Shown here piece after piece: positions 42,217 through 50,526 of a stretch of DNA of 64,000 nucleotides. The notes beneath the pieces are model-generated. The model saw only the letters and a program-made list of their open reading frames with translations. It searched no databases and was not told where the DNA came from. Numbering within the stretch: the first letter of the stretch is position 1; every line of letters starts with the position of its first letter. The translations under genes and the position numbers were made by a program. Source of the DNA: Micromonospora lupini (lineage in GTDB: Bacteria; Actinomycetota; Actinomycetes; Mycobacteriales; Micromonosporaceae); NCBI RefSeq assembly GCF_026342015.1, contig NZ_JAPENL010000002.1, forward strand, positions 1,431,001 to 1,495,000, written 5' to 3'.

Positions 42217-43542
42217 TTGACCACGCTGCTGCCACTGGTCGGCTTCGTTGCGCTGACCGCAGGCAACGCGTTCTTCGTCGCGGCCGAATTCGCCCTGGTC
42301 ACGGTCGACCGAGCGGAGATCGACCGCCGGGCCGCCGCCGGCGACGAGGCCGCCCTGAGGGTCCGCGCCGCGCTGCGCGAGCTGTCCTTTCAGCTCTCCG
42401 GCGCGCAGCTCGGAATCACCATCACCGCGCTGCTCACCGGCTACCTGGCCGAGCCGGCCCTGGCCCGGATCTTCACCCCGCTGCTGCGCCCGGTGGCCGG
42501 GGAGAGCACCGAGCGTTTCACCCCGTTCCTGGCGCTGGCCCTGGCCACGCTCATCTCGATGCTCTTCGGTGAGTTGGTGCCCAAGAACGCGGCGCTGGCC
42601 CAGCCGATGCCCGCCGCGCTGGCCACCGCCGGGCCGATGCACACCTTCTCGCGGACGTTCGGCTGGGTGATCCGGGGCCTGAACGGCTCGGCGAACCGGC
42701 TGGTCCGGGCGCTCGGGGTGGAGCCGCAGGAGGAGCTGGCCAGCGCCCGATCACCGGAGGAGCTGGGTCTGCTGGCCGCCATCTCGGCCCGCGCGGGCGC
42801 GCTGCCCACGGACACGGCGATGCTGCTGCGGCGCACCATCCGGTTCGGCGACAAACGGGCGGCCGAGGCGATGACCCCGCGGGTGGACGTGGTCGCGCTG
42901 CGCGCCACCGCCACCGTGGCCGAGCTGCTCGAAGAGTCCCGGCGGACCGGACGGACCCGCTTCCCGGTGTACGAGGAGACCCTGGACCTGGTCACCGGTG
43001 TGGCAGGTGTGCCGGACGCGCTGGGCGTGCCGCTGGCGGCGCGCGCGTCGACATGTGTCGCCTCGGTGGCCCGGGAGCCGGTGTACGTGCCGGAGAGCCT
43101 GGACCTGGACGGCGTGCTGGCGGCGTTGAAGGCGGCCGGGGCGGACCTGGCCATCGTGGTCGACGAGTACGGCGGCACGGACGGCGTGGTGACGATCGAG
43201 GACCTCGTCGAGGAGCTGGTCGGAGAGATCGCCGACGAGTTCGACACGGCCAGCGTGGACGACACCGGGCCGGTCGAGCTGACCGTGCCGGGTGGGGAGC
43301 GCACAGTGCTTGTCGACGGGGTGCTGCGCTCCGACGAGCTGGCCGAGCAGACGGGCTTCCGGCTGCCCGAGGGGCCGTACGAGACGTTGGCCGGCTTCCT
43401 GCTGGCGCGGCTGGGGCACATCCCGCTGGCCGGCGAGGTGGTCGAGGCGGACGGCTGGGAGTTCACTGTGGTGGAGGTGGAGCGGCACCGGATCGAGCAG
43501 GTCCGGGTGCTGCGCCCGGCGGAGCCGGACACCGATGACTGA
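42217..43542 (+). CDS. CNNM/CBS-domain membrane protein (hemolysin C/CorC-type)
   Basis: 441 residues. DUF21/CNNM membrane domain (about 5-190; LTAGNAFFVAAEFALVTVDR), paired CBS domains (about 205-330; GRTRFPVYEE, AIVVDEYGGTDGVVTIED) and a C-terminal CorC_HlyC domain (about 345-430). Relatives act in Mg2+/Co2+ efflux or regulation. The earliest usual start codon in frame is a TTG at 42217, but GAGGTGAGG lies 20 nt before it and 4-7 nt before an in-frame ATC at 42202, so the true start may be an ATC or CTG. It overlaps the next paralogue by 8 bp. Confidence 0.9.
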   Translation: MTTLLPLVGFVALTAGNAFFVAAEFALVTVDRAEIDRRAAAGDEAALRVRAALRELSFQLSGAQLGITITALLTGYLAEPALARIFTPLLRPVAGESTERFTPFLALALATLISMLFGELVPKNAALAQPMPAALATAGPMHTFSRTFGWVIRGLNGSANRLVRALGVEPQEELASARSPEELGLLAAISARAGALPTDTAMLLRRTIRFGDKRAAEAMTPRVDVVALRATATVAELLEESRRTGRTRFPVYEETLDLVTGVAGVPDALGVPLAARASTCVASVAREPVYVPESLDLDGVLAALKAAGADLAIVVDEYGGTDGVVTIEDLVEELVGEIADEFDTASVDDTGPVELTVPGGERTVLVDGVLRSDELAEQTGFRLPEGPYETLAGFLLARLGHIPLAGEVVEADGWEFTVVEVERHRIEQVRVLRPAEPDTDD

Positions 43543-44536
43543 GCTGCTGGTGACCGTGCTGCTGCTGCTCGGCAACGGGTTCTTCGTGGGCAGCGAGTTC
43601 GCGCTCATCGCGTCCCGGCGGACGGTGATCGAGCCGCTGGCCGCCGGCTCGAAGCGGGCCCGCTGGGCGCTGTCGGCGATGAACCAGATACCGCTGATGA
43701 TCGCCGGTGCGCAGCTCGGCATCACTGTCTGCTCGCTGGGCCTCGGCGCGATCGCCGAGCCGGCGCTGGCTCATCTGCTGGAGTCGCCGTTCCACGCCGT
43801 CGGCCTGCCCGAGCGTGCGGTGCACCCGGTGGCGTTCGTGCTCGCGCTCGGCGTCGTCGTCTTCCTGCACACGGTTGTCGGCGAGATGGTGCCGAAGAAC
43901 ATCACGCTCGCCGGTCCGGAGGTCTCCGCCCTCTGGCTGGGCCCGGCCATGCTGGCGTTCTGCGTGGCGACCAAGCCGTTGCTGCTGGCGATGAAGTGGG
44001 CGGCCCGCCGAGTGCTGGCACTCTGGCGGATCGAGGCGACCGAGGCCGTGAAGACGGTGTTCACGGCCGAGGAGTTGGCCGGGCTGGTGTCGCAGGCGCG
44101 TACCGAGGGGCTGCTCGACGCCGAGGAGCACGCCCGGATCACCGGGGCGCTGGCCCTGCACACCCGGACGGCCGCTGACGCGTTGCAGCCGTGGTCGACT
44201 GTGGTCACGGTGGCCGAGGACGTCTCACCGGCGTCGCTGGAGGTGCTGGCGACCAGGACCGGCCGGTCCCGGTTCCCGGTGGTGCAGCGGTCCACCCGGC
44301 GCGTCCTGGGCTTCGTGCACGTCAAGGACGTGCTCGGCTATGCCGGGCAGGGTCGCCGGGCGCCGGTGCCGGCCCAGGTGTACCGGCCGCTGGCGGTGGT
44401 GCCGCCGGAACGTACGCTTGCCGATCTGCTGTTGGCCATGCGTCGCGAACGGCGACACATGGTGCTGGTCAGCGACGGGCGGCGTCCGCTCGGTGTGGTC
44501 ACGCTCGATGACGTATTGACCGCAATCGTTGGTTAA
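43535..44536 (+). CDS. CNNM/CBS-domain membrane protein, shorter paralogue
   Basis: 333 residues. A DUF21/CNNM domain (GNGFFVGSEFALIASRR; VVGEMVPKNITLAG) and a CBS pair (GRSRFPVVQR, HMVLVSDGRRPLGVVTLDDVL) are present, but the CorC_HlyC domain of the upstream paralogue is absent; the protein ends right after the second CBS. The gene overlaps its partner by 8 bp, so both are coexpressed and may form a heteromeric transporter. Confidence 0.9.
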   Translation: MTELLVTVLLLLGNGFFVGSEFALIASRRTVIEPLAAGSKRARWALSAMNQIPLMIAGAQLGITVCSLGLGAIAEPALAHLLESPFHAVGLPERAVHPVAFVLALGVVVFLHTVVGEMVPKNITLAGPEVSALWLGPAMLAFCVATKPLLLAMKWAARRVLALWRIEATEAVKTVFTAEELAGLVSQARTEGLLDAEEHARITGALALHTRTAADALQPWSTVVTVAEDVSPASLEVLATRTGRSRFPVVQRSTRRVLGFVHVKDVLGYAGQGRRAPVPAQVYRPLAVVPPERTLADLLLAMRRERRHMVLVSDGRRPLGVVTLDDVLTAIVG

Positions 44537-44595
44537 TAAAACAACACCCTTGGTGTGCAAGCGGTTGCGCCACAGTGATGGTGACTCGGCTCGCC

Positions 44596-44624
44596 TTGAT
44601 TCCGGTGCGTCGTTTCCCTAATGT
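44596..44624 (+). promoter_or_regulatory. Sigma-70-like promoter of the first NlpC/P60 gene
   Basis: TTGATT (44596-44601), 17 bp, TAATGT (44619-44624). The transcript would start near 44631. Confidence 0.6.
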
Positions 44625-44629
44625 GGGGC

Positions 44630-44690
44630 ACCGACCGCTGTGGGTCGTCTGCCTCGGCCCTTCCCTCACGCGAGGCGCCCGGCGGTCGGT
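44630..44690 (+). promoter_or_regulatory. Structured 5' leader of the first NlpC/P60 gene
   Basis: At the predicted 5' end, ACCGACCGC (44630-44638) pairs with GCGGTCGGT (44682-44690), three bases before the AAAGGAG ribosome site. An inner stem GCCTCG/CGAGGC (44651-44656 with 44671-44676) is enclosed. It does not match the ydaO consensus seen before the second paralogue. Confidence 0.5.
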
Positions 44691-44709
44691 TGCAAAGGAG
44701 TCGGTGCCG

Positions 44710-45717
44710 GTGGCAACCATGCCCCCTCATCGTCACGCCCCGGGACTGTCCGCTCGGCCGGGCGGTCTGCGCCGGGTCGCCCACCGTCTGCTCGTACTGG
44801 TCGCTGCCGCCGCGGTCGGTGCCGGAATGCTCGCCGTGCCGGCGCAGGCCGAGCCCACGGTCGACGAGATCGAGGCGCAGATCGACAAGAAGTGGGAGCA
44901 GTTGGAGCCCACCATCGAGCAGTACAACAAGGTGCGGGCGCAGCTGAAGGTCAACCGGAAGAAGTCGTCCGACCTGCAGAAGAAGATCGAGCCGCTGGCC
45001 CTGCAGAGCGAGTTGGCGCTCAACCGGGTCGGTGACCTCGCGTCCCGCTACTACATGTCGGGCCCGTCGCAGGAGATCGGCGCGCTGCTGATCAGCGCCA
45101 AGCCGGACACGCTGACCGAGCAGCTCACCCTCCTCGACCGGCTCGCCGCCCAGGAGCGCAAGCAGGTCGCGGGCGTGCTGGCCGTGCGGGCCAAGTACGA
45201 CGGCGAGAAGCAGAAGCTGGACGCGCTGATCGCCACCCAGACCAAGCAGCAGAACGAGCTGGCGGCCAAGAAGAAGCAGATCGACGCCGAGATCAAGAAG
45301 CTCGAGGCGTCGATGCCCAAGACCACTGTCAAGACCGTCGGCTGCCCGACCATCAACGGTGTGCTCGCCGTGGCCGCCCAGAAGGCGATCAAGACCGCCT
45401 GCCAGCAGGTGGGTGATCCGTACGTCTGGGGCGCCACCGGCCCGAACTCGTTCGACTGCTCGGGGCTGACCCAGTACGCGTACAAGTCGGCAGGGATCTC
45501 CCTCACCCACCACACAGGTGACCAGTGGAACGAGGGCAAGGCCGTCTCGCGCGCCGACGCTCGTCCCGGTGACCTGGTCTTCTTCTTCTCCGGCCTGAGT
45601 CATGTCGGGCTGTATCTGGGTAACAACCAGATGGTGCACGCGCCACGTGCCGGCAAACCGGTGCAGGTGTCCAGCATCAACACCATGCCCATCGCCGGGT
45701 TCCGCAGACCCGGCTGA
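44710..45717 (+). CDS. Secreted NlpC/P60 peptidoglycan endopeptidase (RipA-like)
   Basis: 335 residues from GTG 44710 (9 nt after AAAGGAG; GTG 44704 also possible). Signal peptide (cleavage near PAQAEPT), a long coiled coil (about 55-205, EIEAQIDKKWEQLEPTIEQ onwards) and a C-terminal NlpC/P60 domain with Cys250 (FDCSGL), His298 (LSHVGLYLG) and His310 (VHAP). It cuts stem peptides during growth or separation; the coiled coil probably holds it inactive or mediates docking. A paralogue with the same layout is at 48135. A perfect 18-bp terminator hairpin follows. Confidence 0.93.
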   Translation: MATMPPHRHAPGLSARPGGLRRVAHRLLVLVAAAAVGAGMLAVPAQAEPTVDEIEAQIDKKWEQLEPTIEQYNKVRAQLKVNRKKSSDLQKKIEPLALQSELALNRVGDLASRYYMSGPSQEIGALLISAKPDTLTEQLTLLDRLAAQERKQVAGVLAVRAKYDGEKQKLDALIATQTKQQNELAAKKKQIDAEIKKLEASMPKTTVKTVGCPTINGVLAVAAQKAIKTACQQVGDPYVWGATGPNSFDCSGLTQYAYKSAGISLTHHTGDQWNEGKAVSRADARPGDLVFFFSGLSHVGLYLGNNQMVHAPRAGKPVQVSSINTMPIAGFRRPG

Positions 45718-45731
45718 TCCACCTCGCACGC

Positions 45732-45770
45732 CACGACGGCCCCCGGTCACGCTGACCGGGGGCCGTCGTG
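45732..45770. terminator. Bidirectional terminator with 18-bp perfect stem
   Basis: Arms 45732-45749 and 45753-45770 with a 3-base loop, followed by TTCTTT, lie between the convergent NlpC/P60 and amidase genes. It is the strongest hairpin in the window. Confidence 0.92.
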
Positions 45771-45775
45771 TTCTT

Positions 45776-47752
45776 TCAGCGGGGCGCGCCCACCGGTGAC
45801 GGCAGGAGCTGCACGTCGGCGAGGTCGACGTACATGATGCGGTGGCCGAACTGGATCTGCGCGTACCGGTTCTTGCCCCGGATCACCGTCCAGTCGCCTG
45901 GCGAGGAGCCGTCGAACGTGCTGGCCCGGTAGTACTCGCCGCCCAGCACCGCGCCGACGGCGTAGCGCTGCCCGGCGGCCAGCGTGTACTGCAGCGGTGA
46001 GATCGCCTGGTAGGGCACGCCGGCCGGGTAGGCCGCCTGCTCCGGGTACGCCCGCCCGTACACCGGAATGGTGGCCCGGCCGGCCTTCGGGGTGGCCACC
46101 ACGCCGACGGTCCAGGTGGCGGTCGGCGCCGACGCCGGGTTGTGGAACCAGGCCCGTTGCCCGAGGTACCAGATGGCCGTCCAGTCGCCCTGCCGCCCGG
46201 CCAGGGCGTACGTCTGCCCGGCGGAGGCCCGGGCGCCGTGGTCCGACACGTCCATCGTGTTCGGGGTGCCGTCCGGGCGCAGCGCGATGTCGTTCACCAG
46301 CGGCGCGTCCTCGGCCGGCGCGGTGTGCAGCACCACCGACGAGGAGCCGCGCGGCGCGCACGGCGTTCCGGGTGTGACGCATCCGGTGAACGCCTGTTGG
46401 TTGGTCGCGTAGTCGGGGTCGATCCGCACCAGCCCGGTGGCCGGGGTGCCGGTGTCCAGGCGCGGTGCGTGCAGCAGGTCGAAGTAGTGCGTCCAGTCCC
46501 AGTAGGGCCCCGGGTCCCAGTGCATCCCGCGCACTGTCGACGCGATGGTGCCCGGCACGTTGTCGTGGCCGATGATGTGCTGGCGGTCCAGCGGGATGCC
46601 GTACCGCAGCGCGAGGTGCCGGACGAGCTTCGACGAGGTCCGGTACATCGCCTCGGTGTACCAGGTGCCCTGCGCGGCGAAGCCCTCGTGTTCCAGCCCG
46701 ATCGACTTCGCGTTGACGTACCAGTTGCCCGCGTGCCAGGCGACGTCCTTGGTCTTGACGTGCTGGGCGATGTGCCCGTCCACCGAGCGCAGCGAGTAGT
46801 GCCAGCTCACGTACGTCGGGTCCTGGACGAGTTGCAGGGTGGTCGCCCAACTCGCCTCGGTGTCGTGGATGACTATGTACTCGATCTTCTGCCGGGCGGG
46901 CCGGTCGGAGAGGTCGTGGTTGCCGTAGTCGCCGTCGCCGAACGCCTCGTAGGGGGCGGGGATCCACTCACAGGAGACGGTCGCGGGGCACTCCAGGCCG
47001 TCCGGACGAGGGAGTCGTCGTAGGCCCAGCCGGTCCAGCCAGGAACGCTCGGGTCGTACCGCACGGGCCGGCAGCGTGACCCGCTGGCCGTCGTCGGTCA
47101 CGCGGGTCTCGCCGGCGCCGATGGTGGTGAAGACCTCGTCGGCGAAGGCCGCCGCGGCGTCGGCGCTGTCCGCGCCGGCATAGCGGGCCACCGCGCCGTA
47201 CCAGGTGGCAGGGTCGGTGCCGGCGCCGACCGGGGCGCCCACCTCTCGTTGGTACGCGGCCAGCAGCGCCGCCCCGCCCCGGATGTTTGTCGTGGCGTCG
47301 CTGCGTAGCGCCTCGGGAGTGGCGCCGGTCAGCGCGGCGGCGGCGTCGACGGTCTGCAACGCGGCGCTGGGCGGGGCGGGATCGGTGGCCGGCGCGGGTG
47401 CCCGGACGGGACGGGAGTCGTCGCCGCGCGGATCCTCGGTGCCGGCGTCGTGGTGGCCGCGCGCGGGTAGGGCGGCCACGTGGCGGGCGTCGGTCAGGTG
47501 CATCGGTCCGTAGCCGCCGCTGGTGCTCGGGGTGCCGGCGTTGCTGTCCCAGCGGGACTCCAGGTAGGAGACGCCGAGCAGCACGGCGGTCGGCACGCCG
47601 TACTCGGTCGACGCGGCGGCGTACTGCTGCTGACGGTCGGCGGCCGGTGCGGCGGAGGCGGGGCCGGCGCTCAGCGGTACGGCGGTCGTTGCGGCGACCA
47701 CCGCGGCGACGAGCAGCGCGCGCCGGCCGGCGGACAGGGTTGGACTTTCCAT
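45776..47752 (-). CDS. Secreted N-acetylmuramoyl-L-alanine amidase
   Basis: 658 residues; ATG at 47752 with AGGGGG upstream (a TTG at 47770 is less likely). Signal peptide (about 1-38). An N-terminal domain (about 45-195) resembles a lysozyme-like or transglycosylase-like fold (LGVSYLESRWDSNAG, GGYGPMHLTD). The Amidase_2 domain (about 265-425) has zinc ligands in VIHDTE, WHYSLRS and GHDNVPG. The C-terminal third (about 430-658) consists of repeats of SH3-like wall-binding character (QGDWTAIWYLGQRAWFHNP). It cleaves the bond between muramic acid and the stem peptide. Confidence 0.92.
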   Translation of the reverse strand: MESPTLSAGRRALLVAAVVAATTAVPLSAGPASAAPAADRQQQYAAASTEYGVPTAVLLGVSYLESRWDSNAGTPSTSGGYGPMHLTDARHVAALPARGHHDAGTEDPRGDDSRPVRAPAPATDPAPPSAALQTVDAAAALTGATPEALRSDATTNIRGGAALLAAYQREVGAPVGAGTDPATWYGAVARYAGADSADAAAAFADEVFTTIGAGETRVTDDGQRVTLPARAVRPERSWLDRLGLRRLPRPDGLECPATVSCEWIPAPYEAFGDGDYGNHDLSDRPARQKIEYIVIHDTEASWATTLQLVQDPTYVSWHYSLRSVDGHIAQHVKTKDVAWHAGNWYVNAKSIGLEHEGFAAQGTWYTEAMYRTSSKLVRHLALRYGIPLDRQHIIGHDNVPGTIASTVRGMHWDPGPYWDWTHYFDLLHAPRLDTGTPATGLVRIDPDYATNQQAFTGCVTPGTPCAPRGSSSVVLHTAPAEDAPLVNDIALRPDGTPNTMDVSDHGARASAGQTYALAGRQGDWTAIWYLGQRAWFHNPASAPTATWTVGVVATPKAGRATIPVYGRAYPEQAAYPAGVPYQAISPLQYTLAAGQRYAVGAVLGGEYYRASTFDGSSPGDWTVIRGKNRYAQIQFGHRIMYVDLADVQLLPSPVGAPR

Positions 47753-47933
47753 CGAACCCCCTAGATTCAACTGGTAACTGTGTGGCCACCTTCGCGCCGG
47801 TCGGGAGTCCAGGTCAATACCTTTCCATATATCAAAGCCTGCAGAAGGAAACCTTCACGTACGCTCGGTGACCCCCTCGAATCGGTACGGAGTGTCACGG
47901 CCGCACGGGTTGCGGATCGGTAACGGCCGTCTC

Positions 47934-47939
47934 TACTCT
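47934..47939 (+). promoter_or_regulatory. -10 element upstream of the riboswitch
   Basis: TACTCT; predicted transcript start near 47946, about 40 nt before the riboswitch. Confidence 0.4.
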
Positions 47940-47987
47940 GGTCATTTGTCGGCCCGGTTGCAGGTCTGCCCACCCGGGCGGTAACGG

Positions 47988-48112
47988 ACCGACACCGCCG
48001 AGTCGCTTGCGAGCGAGCCGGGGACCCAGGTTCCCCCGGGGTGAATCCGCAGCCAATGCGGTAGGGCGCCAACTTCCCGCCCGAACCCGTCAGCTAACCC
48101 GGTAGGCGGTCA
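47988..48112 (+). promoter_or_regulatory. Cyclic di-AMP riboswitch (ydaO-yuaA type)
   Basis: The outer stem CCGCC (47995-47999) with GGCGG (48105-48109) encloses the conserved blocks of the actinobacterial class: CGCTTGCGAGCG, AGCCGGGGACCCAGG, CCGGGGTGAATCCG, GCGGTAGGGCG, CCCGAACCCGTCAGCTAACC and CGGTAGGCGG. It lies 23 nt before the start of an NlpC/P60 gene, with GAAGAAGGAG right after it. This is a common location for the class, where c-di-AMP turns off wall-hydrolase expression. Recognised by eye from the consensus. Confidence 0.92.
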
Positions 48113-48134
48113 GGAAGAAGGAGTACGGAACCCG

Positions 48135-49175
48135 GTGGCCCTCCATGTCCAGTGGCCGTCGCTTGAACGGTCGGCCTCGGCCGACCCGACGTCGACAGTG
48201 CCGCGTCCACGCTGGTCCCGCTTCACCACCGCCCTCGCCGCCCTGGTCGGCGTCGCCGTCGTCCTGACCGGCAGCGCCACGGCGGCGCACGCGGATCCGT
48301 CCGTCGCCGAGATCGAGCGCCAGATCGACGCCGACTGGAACAAGCTCGAACCGGTCATCGAACGGCACAACGCCACCCGCGCGGACCTGGCCGTCAAGCG
48401 CAAGCAGGCCGACACGCTCGCCGCGCGCATCGCGCCCCTGGAGCGCCAGGTCGACGCCGCGATGAACAAGGTCAGCGCGCTGGCCGTGCGCGCGTACATG
48501 GGCGAGAACCTGTCGACGGTCAACACGATGCTCGGCAGCCGGTCGCCCAGCGAGGTGGTCGGGCAGCTCGAGATGCTCGACCGGTTCGCCCACAACCAGC
48601 AGCAGGACGTCCGGCAGGTCGCCGGCCTCCGCGACGAGCTGGCCCGGCAGAAGGCGCCGCTCGACGAGATGGTGGCCCAGCTGACCCGGACCGAGGCGCA
48701 GTTGGCGGCGAAGAAGAAGCAGATCAACGAAGAGATCGACAGGCTGCAGAAGCTGCGCCTCAAGGTGTACGGCAACGGCGGCGGCGGTTCGCTGCGTCCG
48801 GCGCCCTGCCCGGCCAGCTACCCCGGCGGCGCCGCGGGCACGGCGGTCAAGTTCGCCTGCGCCCAGATCGGCAAGCCGTACGTGTGGGGTGCCGAGGGTC
48901 CGAACTCGTACGACTGTTCCGGGCTGATGCTCGCCGCGTGGGCGAAGGCAGGCGTGTCGCTGCCGCACAACGCCGCCGCGCAGAGCCGGGCGACCAAGAA
49001 CGTCAGCAGGGGCGACCTGCGCCCCGGCGACCTGGTCTTCTACTACAGCGACATCCACCACGTCGGCATGTACGTCGGCGGCGGCTGGGTGGTGCACGCC
49101 TCCCAGGCAGGTCAGCCCGTCAAGATGAAGAAGGTCGACGACGGGCCGATCCACAGCTACGGCCGTCCCGGCTGA
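48135..49175 (+). CDS. Secreted NlpC/P60 endopeptidase under c-di-AMP riboswitch
   Basis: 346 residues. Signal peptide (about 25-52, ending TAAHADP), coiled coil (about 55-210) and NlpC/P60 domain with Cys261 (DCSGL), His309 (HHVGMYVG) and His321 (VVHA). It hydrolyses peptidoglycan stem peptides. It is a paralogue of the enzyme at 44710. GTG 48135 is used because the ribosome site and riboswitch lie immediately upstream. Ends at a hairpin terminator (49194-49224). Confidence 0.94.
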   Translation: MALHVQWPSLERSASADPTSTVPRPRWSRFTTALAALVGVAVVLTGSATAAHADPSVAEIERQIDADWNKLEPVIERHNATRADLAVKRKQADTLAARIAPLERQVDAAMNKVSALAVRAYMGENLSTVNTMLGSRSPSEVVGQLEMLDRFAHNQQQDVRQVAGLRDELARQKAPLDEMVAQLTRTEAQLAAKKKQINEEIDRLQKLRLKVYGNGGGGSLRPAPCPASYPGGAAGTAVKFACAQIGKPYVWGAEGPNSYDCSGLMLAAWAKAGVSLPHNAAAQSRATKNVSRGDLRPGDLVFYYSDIHHVGMYVGGGWVVHASQAGQPVKMKKVDDGPIHSYGRPG

Positions 49176-49193
49176 CCGACGCCGAACGCACTA

Positions 49194-49224
49194 GGGCCCG
49201 TCGCGATCCTGTCGCGGCGGGCCC
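49194..49224. terminator. Hairpin terminator between NlpC/P60 and dcd
   Basis: A 12-bp stem (one G-U) and 7-base loop between convergent genes. Confidence 0.8.
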
Positions 49225-49234
49225 TCGTCGTCTC

Positions 49235-49813
49235 CTAGCGCGTCGGCCAGGCACGCCAGTTCTGCCAGGAGCGGCTCGGCGTCGGCCCCCGCTGACCCTG
49301 GTACCGCGAGCCGTAGACCACCGACCCGTACGGGTGCTCGGCCGGCGAGGACAGCCGGAAGATGCAGAGCTGGCCGATCTTCATGCCGGGCCAGAGGGTG
49401 ATCGGCAGGTTCGCCACGTTCGACAGCTCCAGCGTCACGTGGCCGGAGAAGCCCGGGTCGATGAACCCGGCGGTGGAGTGGGTGAGCAGGCCGAGGCGGC
49501 CCAGTGAGCTCTTCCCCTCCAGCCGGCCCGCGAGCTGGTCGCCGAGCGAGATCACCTCGAGCGTCGAGGCGAGCACGAACTCCCCCGGGTGCAGCACGAA
49601 CGGCTCGCCGTCGGGCACCTCGACCACCGAGGTCAGGTCGTCCTGCTGCATGGCCGGGTCGATGTGGGTGTAGAGATGGTTGTTGAAGACGCGGAACAGC
49701 CGGTCGAGTCGTACGTCGATGCTGGACGGTTGGACCAGGGTGGGCTCGAACGGTTCCAGGCCCAGCGTGCCGGCCTTGATCTCGGAGACCAGGTCACGGT
49801 CGGAGAGCAGCAT
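49235..49813 (-). CDS. dcd: dCTP deaminase
   Basis: 192 residues. Trimeric dUTPase-fold enzyme: SDRDLVSEIKAG at the start, PSSIDVRLD, and the signature GRLEGKSSLGRLGLLTHSTAG (about 110-130), with GFIDPGFSGHVTLEL. It deaminates dCTP to dUTP; some actinobacterial members also hydrolyse to dUMP, which cannot be distinguished here. ATG 49813 follows GGTGG. The upstream gap of 77 bp carries a LexA-like box, so SOS or shared control is possible. Confidence 0.95.
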   Translation of the reverse strand: MLLSDRDLVSEIKAGTLGLEPFEPTLVQPSSIDVRLDRLFRVFNNHLYTHIDPAMQQDDLTSVVEVPDGEPFVLHPGEFVLASTLEVISLGDQLAGRLEGKSSLGRLGLLTHSTAGFIDPGFSGHVTLELSNVANLPITLWPGMKIGQLCIFRLSSPAEHPYGSVVYGSRYQGQRGPTPSRSWQNWRAWPTR

Positions 49814-49862
49814 CGGACCACCATAGCGAGGGTGGCGGTGACCAGCGTGTCGAGGTCGCTCC

Positions 49863-49878
49863 TCGTACATTTGTTCGA
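49863..49878. promoter_or_regulatory. LexA-like SOS box between dcd and the FMN-binding gene
   Basis: TCGTAC-ATTT-GTTCGA matches the actinobacterial LexA consensus TCGAAC-N4-GTTCGA with one mismatch. It directly precedes the TAGAAT -10 (49879-49884) of the gene at 49891. Confidence 0.6.
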
Positions 49879-49890
49879 TAGAATGCCGGC

Positions 49891-50448
49891 ATGGCTTCCT
49901 GGTCCGAATTCGCCGCCGACGAGCCCCGCCTCGCCGACGGGATCCGCGTTCTCCTGCAGCAGTACGGGCCGGGCTTCGGCTACCTGGCCACGGTCCGCGC
50001 CGACGGCGGGCCCCGGGTTCACCCGGTCTCCCCGGTCATCACCGACGAGGGTCTCTTCTGCTTCATCATCGACTCGCCGAAGCGGCGTGACCTCGAACGG
50101 GACGGCCGCTACGCGCTGCACTCGTTCCCCCCGGAGGAGAGCGACGACGAGGCGTACGTGGCGGGCCACGCCTGGCCTGTCACCGACCCGGTCCGGGTCG
50201 CCCGGCTGGCGCAGAGCGCCCGCGCCGAGTCGCAGATCGACTGGCGGCTGTTCGAGTTCACAGTCGACGTGGCGATGTTGACCCGTCGTGAGCAGCACGC
50301 CGCCGGCGTTCCGGGTGTCACTCCGAGCCGCCCCGCCGTTCGGGTCTGGCTGGATCCGCAAGCCCCGCCCGCACCGGCCGCCCCTGTCGCCGTACCGCAG
50401 ACGCGCCCGACCCGGCGCAGCCGTGACGTCCAGTGCACGGCCGCCTGA
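49891..50448 (+). CDS. Pyridoxamine 5'-phosphate oxidase-family FMN/F420-binding protein
   Basis: 185 residues. Split-barrel flavin-binding fold: GFGYLATVRADGGPRVHPVSPVI and GLFCFIIDSPKRRDLERDGRYALHSF. Family members bind FMN, F420 or haem. TAGAAT ends 6 nt before the ATG, so the mRNA is probably leaderless. The upstream sequence is a LexA-like box, suggesting SOS-linked expression; a direct role in DNA damage is not known to me. The C-terminal part (PAPAAPVAVPQTRP) is disordered. Confidence 0.87.
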   Translation: MASWSEFAADEPRLADGIRVLLQQYGPGFGYLATVRADGGPRVHPVSPVITDEGLFCFIIDSPKRRDLERDGRYALHSFPPEESDDEAYVAGHAWPVTDPVRVARLAQSARAESQIDWRLFEFTVDVAMLTRREQHAAGVPGVTPSRPAVRVWLDPQAPPAPAAPVAVPQTRPTRRSRDVQCTAA

Positions 50449-50474
50449 CCACGGCCCTGCTGTCGAACAAGACG

Positions 50475-50510
50475 CCGGTGCCGGCTCCGTCGTGACGGAG
50501 CCGGCACCGG
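50475..50510. terminator. Bidirectional hairpin terminator
   Basis: 17-bp perfect arms (50475-50491 with 50494-50510) between convergent genes. Confidence 0.88.
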
Positions 50511-50526
50511 GTGTACGCGAGGAGGG

